Source of the DNA: Flavobacterium sp. ASW18X
Lineage (GTDB): Bacteria; Bacteroidota; Bacteroidia; Flavobacteriales; Flavobacteriaceae
Length of the DNA stretch: 39,344 nucleotides
Direction: 5' to 3'
NCBI RefSeq assembly: GCF_005144745.1
Contig: NZ_SWKK01000013.1
Location: 1 to 39,344, forward strand
Made by a program: the position numbers and the translations under genes. The notes under the pieces were generated by a model. It did no database searches. It was given only the letters and a program-made list of their open reading frames with translations, and was not told the DNA's origin. Below, one piece after another: positions 13,085 to 21,749 of this stretch; the first letter of the stretch is position 1, and the number at the start of each line of letters is the position of its first letter.

Positions 13085-15892
13085 TTAGATATTTAGGATG
13101 TATTCGGTAAGGTTGGCATCATGCTCTAAATTCATCTTTTTACGCAAACGATACCGTTTTACCTCTACACTTTTTATGGAAATATTTAGCAACGGTGCTA
13201 TCTCTTTGGAGGTTAAGTTAAGACGGAGGTAGGCACAAAGGCGCAAATCGTTAGCAGTGAGTTCGGGATGCTTTTCTTTAATCTTCTTCAAGAATTTTTT
13301 ATCGGCATTATTAAAAGCTTCTTCGAACAGTTTCCAATCGTCTTCATTGTTGATGTTCTTATCTATTAAACGAATTACCGATTTTACTTGAGTGGGATTT
13401 TCAGCGTTTGCCAAACGATTTTTTAGCACATTCAAGAATTCGTTCTTCTTGATCATGCTCATGGTAGCTACTGCCAATTCTCTGTTTTTGGCGTCAATTT
13501 CTTGCTTAAGCTTCTCATTCGTCAGTTGTACTAATTTTCGTTTTGCTTTGTTTTTTTTGCGCTTTTCTTCTAGCGCATTCTGCTTCAGTAGTTTTTCTTG
13601 TTGCTTTTTATAATAGGCCCTGTAGGTTCTATGTATAAATGTTCCTAAGATTAAAAGCGTAAAAAAGTAAAAGACCATCGCTGCATAGGACCAATACCAC
13701 GGCCTTTGGATAACAAACGGAATTTGCAAGGTATTTTCTGTCAACGTATCCCCAACCTTAGCGCGTACTTGCAATGTGTAGGTGCCAAACGGTAAATTTT
13801 CAAAAGAAACCTGTGACTCGTTTGTCCATTTACTCCAATCTGTATGGAAATTTTCTAATTTATATTGATAAAATACTTCTGTGTATTTATCATAATTAGG
13901 AACCGTATACGCAAACCGAAGCTTATTGTCTTTATAAGGCACAATTATAGTGGAGTCTAGTGCTAAAGGGTTTGCATTAGCATCAAAATATTCTCGCCAT
14001 GCTGATTTAAAGTTAATCTTATATTCTACAGGCTTAACCGCAGCTAGGTCTAATACCACGTATCCATTGGAAGTACCCAGTAAATACTCATTTTTCTTAG
14101 TAGACCTAATGTTTTCAAATCCAGAAACGCCCAAATTTTTACGTAAGGTGGTGGCAATAGGTATTGTTTGGAGTTTGTATTCGTTGTTAATTTTGCCAGG
14201 TTCCACGTACATGATAGATTGGTCTCCCAACCGCCAGATACGCTCTTGTTGGTCGTCTTCTAGAACAATGCTTAGATTGGTATTTTTGGTTTCTTGAAAT
14301 ATACGGGTCAACGTAGTGTCCAATACAAAAGGCTCTGGTCCATTGGTAATCGTAAATACCCCGTTATTGGTAGCATAACGCAACTGGTTATCAAACTTAA
14401 AAATACTACTACCATACCCCATTTGTTCTTGGTGGTATAATTGGGTGACATTAGTAAGCGCAGCATCTAATTGCAATTTAAAAACGCCTTTATATTCGTG
14501 ATTTACCCAAAGTGTTTTTGGATTTACGAATGCCAAAAAACGGCTAGAAATATCAAAACCATCTAACTTACGCTCAAAAGACCATTCGCCATTTACTTTT
14601 CTTAAAATTGCCAATCCCGTATAATTTCCTTGTATGAGCACATCTTCATTTTCTGGAATAGCCTTTACGAGCCAAGTACCCGGAATGGATGCAACTTGTT
14701 GGGCTGTAGAATTGGTAATCAAAAATGTTCCTTTATGGTGCCCACAAAACAATTGATCCTGTAATACTTGCAAAGACCATACTTGACCTTCGGTATTTGG
14801 AATCAACCTAAAATCTGTACCACCCTTAACCCCATTCTCGGCTACATATAATCCCTGATTGGTTCCTAAATAAAGTTGGTTGTTAAACCATATAGAGGTG
14901 TATACTACCCCAATTTCCCCTTCTTTATCTATATATTCTTTAAAAAACGAATTCCTGTTAATAATGCTTATCCCCTTATCGTGCCCTACCCAAATATTTC
15001 CCTTACTGTCTTCTGTTAGGGATAATACCGTATTGTCTTGTAAACCTTGTTTGATGCTAATTTGTTTTACAAAGTGGCCTTGACTGTTAAGCTGCAGCAA
15101 CCCATTGGCTATAGTGCCCAATAAAATACCACCATCTTTTAAACGGTAACTGCAATAGATAGAGACAGGCCCTAAAAACGAAAAAGGGTTTTCTAAACCC
15201 TTTGCAGTACCATCTGCGCCAAAAACAACACGTTCGCCATTATCCAAGATAGCTTGCTTACTACCATCTTTCTCAATAAAGCTCACTACTGCTTGTTTAC
15301 CAATGACATTTTCAGGAATCAGCAATTTAGAACCCGACTTGTTCCAAACATACAAACCTTTATTTTTAACTTGATAATACAAACCATCTGCAAGTTCAAA
15401 TATTGCCGCACGGTTTACCTCTGCAGGTATTTCTTCTATAGATTCCTTGTCCGGATTAAAAAGTAAAATTCTTGAGAAGGATTGAAACAATACCAAATCA
15501 TCTACCACTTGAATATTCCAAAACTCTTCATCTTCTAGTAAGGAATCCTCTAGAAGTTTAGTTAAAGAGGTATAGATTAATGCACCCTGTTCATTACGCT
15601 CCCAATAGCCAAACTCCATATAACAACCCGCATATAAACGTTTGCCATCAAAAGCCAAACTCCGAATTACCGAACCATTGGGAGTACCATATTTAGACCA
15701 GCGCTCCCCATCAAAAGAAAGTATACTATGGTTGTTGGCTAAATACATATAGCCATTATCCCCTTCTTCTATAGCCCAGTTCTGGTTCTCACCATCATAA
15801 GTTAAAGGTGAAATTACCTGTATAGGAGCGCTTTCTTGCCCCTGCGTAAAACAACATAGCAATAAAAATAATACCAGATAAAATCTTTTCAT
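13085..15892 (-). CDS. SusR-like membrane regulator: propeller sensor, Y_Y_Y domain, TM, LuxR-type HTH
   Basis: From the ATG at 15892 (MKRFYLVLF signal peptide) this is 935 aa; a longer frame to 15970 has no plausible N-terminus. Order: signal peptide (1-19), two seven-bladed-propeller-type Reg_prop repeats (about 30-640), Y_Y_Y sensor domain (about 654-729, with FAYTVPNY and FENLPFGTYTLQVRA), one TM helix (about 734-754), a lysine- and glutamine-rich coiled coil (about 760-810), and a C-terminal LuxR-type HTH (about 874-934, LTSKEIAPLLNISIKSVEV). There is no histidine kinase or receiver, so it is a one-component membrane regulator of the SusR type, not a hybrid two-component sensor. It probably senses periplasmic oligosaccharide and activates susC transcription. 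Confidence 0.88.
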   Translation of the reverse strand: MKRFYLVLFLLLCCFTQGQESAPIQVISPLTYDGENQNWAIEEGDNGYMYLANNHSILSFDGERWSKYGTPNGSVIRSLAFDGKRLYAGCYMEFGYWERNEQGALIYTSLTKLLEDSLLEDEEFWNIQVVDDLVLFQSFSRILLFNPDKESIEEIPAEVNRAAIFELADGLYYQVKNKGLYVWNKSGSKLLIPENVIGKQAVVSFIEKDGSKQAILDNGERVVFGADGTAKGLENPFSFLGPVSIYCSYRLKDGGILLGTIANGLLQLNSQGHFVKQISIKQGLQDNTVLSLTEDSKGNIWVGHDKGISIINRNSFFKEYIDKEGEIGVVYTSIWFNNQLYLGTNQGLYVAENGVKGGTDFRLIPNTEGQVWSLQVLQDQLFCGHHKGTFLITNSTAQQVASIPGTWLVKAIPENEDVLIQGNYTGLAILRKVNGEWSFERKLDGFDISSRFLAFVNPKTLWVNHEYKGVFKLQLDAALTNVTQLYHQEQMGYGSSIFKFDNQLRYATNNGVFTITNGPEPFVLDTTLTRIFQETKNTNLSIVLEDDQQERIWRLGDQSIMYVEPGKINNEYKLQTIPIATTLRKNLGVSGFENIRSTKKNEYLLGTSNGYVVLDLAAVKPVEYKINFKSAWREYFDANANPLALDSTIIVPYKDNKLRFAYTVPNYDKYTEVFYQYKLENFHTDWSKWTNESQVSFENLPFGTYTLQVRAKVGDTLTENTLQIPFVIQRPWYWSYAAMVFYFFTLLILGTFIHRTYRAYYKKQQEKLLKQNALEEKRKKNKAKRKLVQLTNEKLKQEIDAKNRELAVATMSMIKKNEFLNVLKNRLANAENPTQVKSVIRLIDKNINNEDDWKLFEEAFNNADKKFLKKIKEKHPELTANDLRLCAYLRLNLTSKEIAPLLNISIKSVEVKRYRLRKKMNLEHDANLTEYILNI

Positions 15893-15956
15893 AGCTTTTG
15901 GTAGTGGTATAAAGATAAGGCAACAATTAAAAATTGAGCGGTTATAGTTTAAGCCT

Positions 15957-15997
15957 AACAAAAAAGCCATACCGATTTCTCAGTATGGCTTTTTGTT
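15957..15997 (-). terminator. Intrinsic terminator after sugar-isomerase-like gene
   Basis: The stem GCCATAC/GTATGGC is extended by A/T flanks, with a 10-nt loop. On the minus strand a T-run follows the stem. It lies 17 nt beyond the stop of the 16015-16875 gene and before the regulator start, separating the two transcription units. Confidence 0.8.
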
Positions 15998-16014
15998 ATT
16001 TGATAAAACCCGTT

Positions 16015-16875
16015 TTATTTAAAACCGATTTCTTTTAATCCTTCATGGCTAATCTTAATAACCTCTAGTGGTTTTTTGTCCCAGGTCATATCTTGCTCTA
16101 CAAAATAACCTTCCATTCCAGATTTGTCTTTTTGGGCAAGAATTCGTTTAAAATCGATATGGCCTTCCCCAACAGGAGCAAATTTACCTTCATCGTCCAT
16201 ATCCTTCACGTGCCATAGTTTAAACCTACCTGGGTATTTATCAAAATACGCCAAGGGGTCCGCACCTGCTTTGGTTACCCAGTATAAATCCATCTGGAAA
16301 TTCACGTATTTTGGGTCGGTATTTTCTAATAAATAATCTATTAAAATACTACCATCTTCACCTTTCATAAATTCAAAATCATGATTATGATAAAGTAATT
16401 GAACACCCGCGGCATCGGCTTTTTTACCTAATTCGTTTAAAATTTTTAAAAGCTCTTCTTTAGTACCCTTCATACCCATTTTCATGGTCTCTTGATCAAA
16501 AGTAAACATGCCCATAGGAGGTATAGGAACCACTACGTATGTAAAACCTGCGGCTTTGGCATCTGCTAATTGCTGGTCTGCATTATCTAGGGTGATGGAA
16601 CTTTGGTGAGAACTCAAAGGTTTAAGACCTAATCGCTGTAACGAATCTTTAAATGCTGCTGGTTGCATACCATAATACATACCATTGTCATAACCTGCTG
16701 CTTCTACGTAAGCATATCCGGTTTCTGAAACAGTTTTTAAGGTTTCAATTGGTGCCTTGCCCATATCGTCCCTAACCGTATAGAGGGCCAAACCGCCAAA
16801 CTTACCATCAGCACAAGAAAGAAACACGAGAACCATTGCTAAAATGGCTGTTCCTTTTTTTAATTGTTTAGTCAT
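16015..16875 (-). CDS. Sugar phosphate isomerase/epimerase-like lipoprotein (AP endonuclease 2 / xylose isomerase-like TIM barrel)
   Basis: This 286-aa protein has a lipoprotein signal with C21 (FLSC), so it acts in the periplasm or at a membrane surface. The rest is an AP_endonuc_2 / xylose isomerase-like TIM barrel. Likely metal and catalytic positions are visible: E58 (YVEAAG), H163 and H165 (YHNHDFEF), D196 (QMDLYWV), H222 (WHVKDMD) and E260 (FVEQD). Bacteroidota carry many secreted members of this family, often near glycan loci, acting on sugars or inositols; the exact substrate cannot be read. It is separated from the regulator by a terminator and so is a neighbour rather than a locus member. 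Its own promoter is not resolved. Confidence 0.85.
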   Translation of the reverse strand: MTKQLKKGTAILAMVLVFLSCADGKFGGLALYTVRDDMGKAPIETLKTVSETGYAYVEAAGYDNGMYYGMQPAAFKDSLQRLGLKPLSSHQSSITLDNADQQLADAKAAGFTYVVVPIPPMGMFTFDQETMKMGMKGTKEELLKILNELGKKADAAGVQLLYHNHDFEFMKGEDGSILIDYLLENTDPKYVNFQMDLYWVTKAGADPLAYFDKYPGRFKLWHVKDMDDEGKFAPVGEGHIDFKRILAQKDKSGMEGYFVEQDMTWDKKPLEVIKISHEGLKEIGFK

Positions 16876-16941
16876 TGTATCAGTTTTAGTTGTACTAAAA
16901 ATAGTATAAAAGTTAGGAATTAATTATAGAATTAATGTAAT

Positions 16942-16971
16942 AAAAAACCCGTCTTACTGACGGGCTTTTTT
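16942..16971 (-). terminator. Intrinsic terminator after the 75-aa gene
   Basis: The stem CCCGTC/GACGGG has a 5-nt loop and is flanked by A- and T-runs, so it could work on both strands. It sits 6 nt beyond the stop of the 16977-17204 gene. Confidence 0.85.
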
Positions 16972-16976
16972 AATTC

Positions 16977-17204
16977 TTAGCTTAGCGGATTCCCTTTTAA
17001 GCGCTTTTCAATTTTCTTTTTTTTCTCAGTTAACCGTTTCATTAGATCCATTAACTCAGAATCCTTGGTCTCCTTGTATATTTCGTTTATATCTAATATT
17101 AATTGTTTTGCTTCTCTAGAAGCCTCAACACGGTCGCTCGTAGACATATGACTCAACGTCCTGTTCTCAAACTCCGTAGCCTTTTCCAATAATTCTGCAG
17201 TCAT
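16977..17204 (-). CDS. Small coiled-coil protein of unknown function
   Basis: This is a 75-aa, highly charged, helical protein without signal peptide. The C-terminal third is lysine- and glutamate-rich (LTEKKKKIEKRLKG) and probably a coiled coil. I recognise no family. It stands alone with its own terminator, and 224 bp of non-coding AT-rich DNA lies upstream. The presence of a strong terminator immediately after the stop supports real expression. Confidence 0.6.
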   Translation of the reverse strand: MTAELLEKATEFENRTLSHMSTSDRVEASREAKQLILDINEIYKETKDSELMDLMKRLTEKKKKIEKRLKGNPLS

Positions 17205-17428
17205 TTTTCTATAAAATTACGCTCGCACCTCTTTGTAAACCAAAGCTTTACATAAATTTTTCTTATGCAGCTATAAGTTATTGATTTGTATATAACAATT
17301 CAATATTAAAAAGAGGGATTTTAAATGTTAAAAAAATAATTTTCCGAATATAAGGAATATAGCCGTATCTACTATCCCAAATATTACATAAATTATTTAA
17401 AGGATATTAACAACAATAATATTATAGC

Positions 17429-18034
17429 TTACAAACCTGCTGCGGTTGAGTCTTTTAGCTGTAATACCGCTTGCAATTGCAGCACCTGCTCTTCTAATCT
17501 TCTGTTCTCTATTTTTAACTCGTTTACGCTTTTAGCAAAGTCCGTTACGGAGATGTAATTTTCTCTTTGCATCAGTTTTGTTGCAATGCTATAAAGGGTA
17601 AAAACAAAACTAATTACTACTGCAGAAAAAAGCCCATACAACAATAGTTTTTCTTTTTTATACTTAGGCTTCGTAGTTGTTACGCCTATCGTTTTCCTTT
17701 TGTCTGTATTGCGTACTACTCCTAAATGGTCAATAAAGTTATCCCATTTTTCTTCTTCTTGGATAAATAATTGAGTAAAGCCTCCTTGATCTAAAAATTC
17801 TTGAGTCGCCGCTTTTGCTGAAAGCATAAACACTTTAGCCCCGTTGCCGCTCATCGTATCTATCAAATCAGGGTCATACGTCTGTATTTCTAGAATTAAT
17901 TGTTGGGCAAAGGAAAGGCTGTAATTGGGGTGTAAAAACTCATTGTAGAGGTAATCTACTTCAAAAAAGTCATCTCTAAAGAGGGCGTACCTTAGGAACT
18001 TATCTTTAAGTTCTGCCTTAAAAAATTCACTCAT
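17429..18034 (-). CDS. Single-TM protein with C-terminal coiled coil, unknown function
   Basis: This is a 201-aa protein. The N-terminal about 125 residues are soluble and acidic/aromatic with no signal peptide. One TM helix (about 129-149, LLLYGLFSAVVISFVFTLYSI) is followed by a leucine-zipper-like coiled coil (about 165-195, with LKIENRRLEEQVLQLQ). Topology is probably cytoplasmic N-terminus with the coiled coil outside. No catalytic motif is visible. It lies 106 bp beyond the clpS stop on the same strand, but a weak terminator intervenes, so it is probably its own unit. I do not recognise the family. Confidence 0.7.
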   Translation of the reverse strand: MSEFFKAELKDKFLRYALFRDDFFEVDYLYNEFLHPNYSLSFAQQLILEIQTYDPDLIDTMSGNGAKVFMLSAKAATQEFLDQGGFTQLFIQEEEKWDNFIDHLGVVRNTDKRKTIGVTTTKPKYKKEKLLLYGLFSAVVISFVFTLYSIATKLMQRENYISVTDFAKSVNELKIENRRLEEQVLQLQAVLQLKDSTAAGL

Positions 18035-18093
18035 TCCCAGTTAGTTGTTCTCCGCCCTAAAATAAAATCTTTATTTGGGCTAAACAAAATAAA

Positions 18094-18115
18094 AGCACCA
18101 ATAAAAATTGATGCT
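18094..18115 (-). terminator. Probable terminator of the tpiA-prmA-clpS operon
   Basis: The arms AGCACCAAT and ATTGATGCT (one G-T pair) have a 4-nt loop, followed on the minus strand by TTTTATTTTG. It lies 26 nt after the clpS stop. The stem is short and A/T-rich, so strength is uncertain. Confidence 0.55.
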
Positions 18116-18140
18116 TATGTGTTTGTAAAGTAAATGTTAG

Positions 18141-18428
18141 TTATACAATTTCTGCACTTAAACCTGCTTGCAATAAACGGGTACAACGGGGTTTTAAATC
18201 GTTATACTCTCCAGTTTTTACTGTGCATTTACCTTTGTAATGTACTATTAAAGAACATTGTTCTGCTTGTTCAGGGGTATGCTCACAAACAGAAATTAAC
18301 GTATTAATTACATGGTCAAAGGTGTTTACATCATCATTAAATAAGACAATCTCGTTCTGATTGCTTATTTCTTCTTCTACTAATAGTTCTTCTGAATATT
18401 GTTCTTGTGCTCCCATGACATTTAGCAT
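18141..18428 (-). CDS. clpS: ClpS, ATP-dependent protease adaptor
   Basis: This 95-aa protein has the ClpS core: NDDVNTFDHVI, CEHTPEQAEQC, and VHYKGKCTVKTGEY, ending in the conserved LQAGLSAEIV. ClpS binds the ClpA N-domain and delivers N-degron substrates to ClpAP. The first ATG (18428) lies 6 nt after prmA; a second in-frame ATG (18416) gives an N-terminus closer in length to relatives, so the first four residues are uncertain. It is the last gene of a five-gene operon and is followed by a probable terminator. Confidence 0.95.
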   Translation of the reverse strand: MLNVMGAQEQYSEELLVEEEISNQNEIVLFNDDVNTFDHVINTLISVCEHTPEQAEQCSLIVHYKGKCTVKTGEYNDLKPRCTRLLQAGLSAEIV

Positions 18429-18434
18429 CTGTTT

Positions 18435-19262
18435 CTAAAATACATATTTTGCCGCTACCCAATTATTCTTTTCAAGATTTTTTTCAAATTGTAAACCAAA
18501 TTCGATACATTTTGCGGATATCATTTCTAAATCCTCTAAATAGAAGCCACTTAAAAATAATACCCCGTCCTTTTTTAAGCAAGAAACGTATGTTTCAATA
18601 TCTTTTAAAAGAATATTACGGTTAATATTCGCCAAGATAACATCAAACTTAGTTTCACCTAAAAGTGAGGCGTCTCCCTCTTTAACTTCAATGTGGTGGC
18701 AATTGTTACGTTCTACATTTTCTAAGCTGTTTACGTAACACCAATTATCTATATCTATTGCTTCTAAAGTAGTAGCACCGCATTTTTCTGCAAGGATGGC
18801 TAGAACGCCAGTACCACAACCCATATCTAAAACTGATTTACCTTTAAAATCATTCTCTAGAATATGGCTTAACATCATAAATGTAGTTTCATGATGTCCT
18901 GTTCCAAAACTCATTTTTGGTTCTATTACAATATCATAAGTTACATTTTGTTGCTCATGAAATGGTGCACGCACCAAGCATTTATCTTGAACTAGGATGG
19001 GTTTGAAACTTTTTTCCCATTCTGCATTCCAGTTTTGCTGCACTACAGTCTTACTAGTCCAAGATATTTGATGTTCTTTGGTTGTAAACAGGTAGATTTC
19101 TTCCATAGCTTGCAAATTGAAAAGGTCTTTCTGCACATAGGCTATCAACCCTTCATCATTCTCCACAAAACTTTCAAAACCTAACTCTCCTAACTCCGCT
19201 ATCAGAATATCAGAGGCAGGTTGCACTGGCGAAATCTTAAAATCTAATTCTAAATATTCCAA
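18435..19262 (-). CDS. prmA: PrmA, ribosomal protein L11 methyltransferase
   Basis: This is a 275-aa class I SAM-dependent methyltransferase. An N-terminal substrate-recognition domain (about 1-95) is followed by the Rossmann fold with motif I VLDMGCGTGVLAILA (about 141-155), acidic D177 in the IDIDN motif, and DVILANINRNIL (about 208-219), the N-I-N signature of PrmA. It methylates lysines and the N-terminus of ribosomal protein L11. One nucleotide separates it from the tpiA stop and 6 nt from clpS, so it is translationally linked to both. The tpiA-prmA-clpS order recurs in Flavobacteriia. Confidence 0.95.
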   Translation of the reverse strand: MEYLELDFKISPVQPASDILIAELGELGFESFVENDEGLIAYVQKDLFNLQAMEEIYLFTTKEHQISWTSKTVVQQNWNAEWEKSFKPILVQDKCLVRAPFHEQQNVTYDIVIEPKMSFGTGHHETTFMMLSHILENDFKGKSVLDMGCGTGVLAILAEKCGATTLEAIDIDNWCYVNSLENVERNNCHHIEVKEGDASLLGETKFDVILANINRNILLKDIETYVSCLKKDGVLFLSGFYLEDLEMISAKCIEFGLQFEKNLEKNNWVAAKYVF

Positions 19263-19263
19263 T

Positions 19264-20013
19264 TTAAATGGCGTTCACAATTGCTATAAAATCATCACTC
19301 TTTAAAGATGCCCCACCAATTAAACCACCATCTACGTCTGGTTTAGAAAAGATGTCTTTTGCATTGGCTGGTTTTACACTACCGCCATAAAGAATAGTAA
19401 CATTTTCTGCTACGGTTGGCGTTACAGCATCTGCAATAGTTTTACGAATAAAAGCGTGCATTTCTTGTGCTTGCTCTGGTGAAGCAGTTTCGCCTGTACC
19501 AATGGCCCAAACAGGCTCATACGCTAAAATTATTTTACTCCATTGCTCCGGCGCTAAGCCAAATAACACGTTTTTTAATTGGCTTGCCACTACCTCAAAA
19601 TGTTTCTCTGTTTTGCGGTCTTCTAATTCTTCGCCAAAACAAAAAATAACTTTCATATTTTTAGCCAAGGCAGTTTCTACTTTTTTAAGCAATAGTGCAT
19701 CGTCTTCACCAAAAATAGAACGCCTTTCTGAGTGCCCCAGAATAACTGTATCTACACCAATATTTAGCAACATATCTGCAGAAATCTCGCCGGTAAAAGC
19801 TCCATTAGACTCAAAATGCATGTTTTGCGCTGCCACCTGTATATCACTAGCATCTAACGCTTTTACTGCACTAGCTAAGTTAACAAAGGTTGGCGCTACA
19901 ATTACTTCTGCTTTTGTATCTGGTAATTTAGCAGCTAATTCTGACAAAAGTGTTTCTGTCTCTGCTAAGTTTTTATTCATTTTCCAGTTACCTGCCACTA
20001 TCTGGGTTCTCAT
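19264..20013 (-). CDS. tpiA: Triosephosphate isomerase
   Basis: This 249-aa TIM-barrel glycolytic enzyme interconverts dihydroxyacetone phosphate and glyceraldehyde 3-phosphate. Catalytic residues are all in place: N9 and K11 (GNWKMN), H94 in LGHSERR, E166 in AYEPVWAIGTG, and the phosphate-binding YGGSVK and GGLIGGASLK loops. Length is normal for the family. It is 5 nt downstream of the BT_3928-type membrane gene and 1 nt upstream of prmA. Nothing unusual is visible in it. Confidence 0.98.
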   Translation of the reverse strand: MRTQIVAGNWKMNKNLAETETLLSELAAKLPDTKAEVIVAPTFVNLASAVKALDASDIQVAAQNMHFESNGAFTGEISADMLLNIGVDTVILGHSERRSIFGEDDALLLKKVETALAKNMKVIFCFGEELEDRKTEKHFEVVASQLKNVLFGLAPEQWSKIILAYEPVWAIGTGETASPEQAQEMHAFIRKTIADAVTPTVAENVTILYGGSVKPANAKDIFSKPDVDGGLIGGASLKSDDFIAIVNAI

Positions 20014-20018
20014 AATTT

Positions 20019-21116
20019 CTATTTTAAGTTTAATGATTCTATGTCGTTATAATGTACTTTTTCTGTAATGGTCCCTTTTTCTAAGACCAAAATTCCTGGA
20101 TTGGAACGCACTATTGTTTTTAAGGTAGTTTGATCGGTAAAGTAAAAATCAAATTTCAAATTATACTCTTTAACTATTGCCGCGGCTTGTTCACTATTAG
20201 AAGCAGACATCCCTATCACTTTATATCCTTTTTTAGCTGCTCTATCCGTAATCTTTTTTACTGCTGTAAAAGCCTCTAATTCTGCTTTTGCCAAATCATA
20301 AGAGATTACCATTACCAATTTGGGTTCTTCTAGCAATGAAGCTGCATAATCTACACCCTCTTGCTCTATAGTAAAATCATGTATTGGAGGTTCATAACCT
20401 TTCTGAATTTCTTCTGTCTCTACCCCAACAAACTCGCCCTCTACAGTAGGATAATCGCCATTGGTAACATAACTTTTTTCGATGCCATTTTCATTAAACG
20501 TCCACGTGTATTCATACAAGGGTTCTGGTGCCCCTTCAGAAATACTCATACCTTCCATAATATTAGCCCCTATCTTATAAGGTCTAAAGTCTTTAGAGGG
20601 TAAATGATTTAATACATGGTAACAAAATAGTATACAAGACAAGGTGGCTAAACCAACCGCCCACCAGTCTTTTTTTTCTGGTAGAATAGGTTGAATGTAC
20701 TTTATACCCTTGAGTAGCACTAAAATGAGTACTAATAAAACGACATCCTTAGTAAAAGACTCCCACGGAGTTAATTTTATTGCATCTCCAAAGCACCCAC
20801 AATCTGTTACTTTATTAAAGTATGCAGAGTAAAAGGTTAAAAATGTAAAGAACACAATCATGGCCAGCAAACTCCAAATGGTAAATTTAGGCTTAAAACC
20901 AATTAAAAGCATTACACCTAAAAGCACCTCTACAATAACTACGAAAATAGAGATTGCCAGTGCATAAGGTTCAAAGTAAGGCATGTTTAAAACGCCTACA
21001 CTAAAATATTCTTCTAATTTAAAAGAGAAACCTACAGGGTCATTTAGCTTTATCAATCCACTAATGATAAAAAGCACCCCGACAAAAATTCTACTAAATC
21101 CTACTAAAAACTTCAT
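20019..21116 (-). CDS. BT_3928 family protein: DoxX/MauE-like membrane domain plus thioredoxin-like domain
   Basis: This 365-aa protein begins with a DoxX/MauE-like membrane domain. About four helices (about 5-24, 50-73, 80-100, 122-140) surround the conserved TDCGCFGD motif with C106 and C108, likely redox active. A fifth TM near 153-169 is followed by an extracytoplasmic region with a thioredoxin-like fold lacking a CxxC pair (about 255-360). The likely role is envelope quinone-linked or disulfide redox handling, but no substrate is established that I can name. The ATG overlaps the stop of the DUF1599 gene (TAATG), so translation is coupled. It lies between DUF1599 and tpiA. Confidence 0.85.
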   Translation of the reverse strand: MKFLVGFSRIFVGVLFIISGLIKLNDPVGFSFKLEEYFSVGVLNMPYFEPYALAISIFVVIVEVLLGVMLLIGFKPKFTIWSLLAMIVFFTFLTFYSAYFNKVTDCGCFGDAIKLTPWESFTKDVVLLVLILVLLKGIKYIQPILPEKKDWWAVGLATLSCILFCYHVLNHLPSKDFRPYKIGANIMEGMSISEGAPEPLYEYTWTFNENGIEKSYVTNGDYPTVEGEFVGVETEEIQKGYEPPIHDFTIEQEGVDYAASLLEEPKLVMVISYDLAKAELEAFTAVKKITDRAAKKGYKVIGMSASNSEQAAAIVKEYNLKFDFYFTDQTTLKTIVRSNPGILVLEKGTITEKVHYNDIESLNLK

Positions 21117-21655
21117 TATTCCGCCGTTAAATGTATCATTGCAAATACTGCATAATTTAGCATGTCTTGATAGTTTGCAGCAATGCCTTCACTCACTAAA
21201 GTTTTTCCTTGATTGTCTTCTATTTGCTTTACCCTTAGTAATTTTTGCAAGATTAAATCTGTTAAGGAACTTACCCGCATGTCTCTCCAAGCCTCTCCAT
21301 AATCATGATTTTTATTTTCCATTAAAGTTTTGCAAACAGTTACCTGTTCATCATACAACTTTAGCGCCTCCTCTGGATTCAAATCTGGTTGACTTGCTAT
21401 GCCTTTTTGTATTTGAATTAAAGCCATAATGGCATAGTTTATAATACCTATAAACTCTGACTGTTCCCCTTCATCTACTTTACGAATCTCTTGCTCTTGC
21501 AAACTTCTGATACGCTGTGCTTTTATAAAAATTTGGTCGGTTAAAGATGGTAAACGGAGTATACGCCATGCCGTACCATAGTCTTGTGTTTTCTTTATAT
21601 ACAACTCCCTACAGTTATGTATCACTGCATCATATTGCTCTGAAGTCTTCTGCAT
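21116..21655 (-). CDS. DUF1599 (nucleotide modification associated domain 1) protein, two tandem domains
   Basis: This is a 179-aa protein with two copies of the same domain. Copy 1 (about 5-85) has KKTQDYGTAWRILR and LTDQIFIKAQRIRSL. Copy 2 (about 95-175) has KNHDYGEAWRDMRVSSLTDLI and KLLRVKQIED. The repeated DYG.AWR...LTD.I pattern is diagnostic of DUF1599, a family named by bioinformatics as associated with nucleotide modification. No activity has been inferred here beyond that. It is the first gene of the operon leading to clpS, divergent from folP across 94 bp. Confidence 0.9.
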   Translation of the reverse strand: MQKTSEQYDAVIHNCRELYIKKTQDYGTAWRILRLPSLTDQIFIKAQRIRSLQEQEIRKVDEGEQSEFIGIINYAIMALIQIQKGIASQPDLNPEEALKLYDEQVTVCKTLMENKNHDYGEAWRDMRVSSLTDLILQKLLRVKQIEDNQGKTLVSEGIAANYQDMLNYAVFAMIHLTAE

Positions 21656-21749
21656 GTATCTGCTATTTTATGTAATTTAAGCCCAGTTTTTACTATCCAA
21701 GCACTACAAAAGTCAAAGATAACGAAACACAGCAAAGCGATTAATATTT
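21656..21749. promoter_or_regulatory. Divergent promoter region between DUF1599 operon and folP operon
   Basis: These 94 AT-rich bp must hold the promoters for both directions, since both flanking genes head operons. I cannot assign individual -33/-7 boxes with confidence. Confidence 0.45.

Noticed and set aside
15893-15970. N-terminal extension of the SusR-like regulator
   Set aside because: It reaches into the upstream terminator and precedes a clear signal peptide that begins at 15892.
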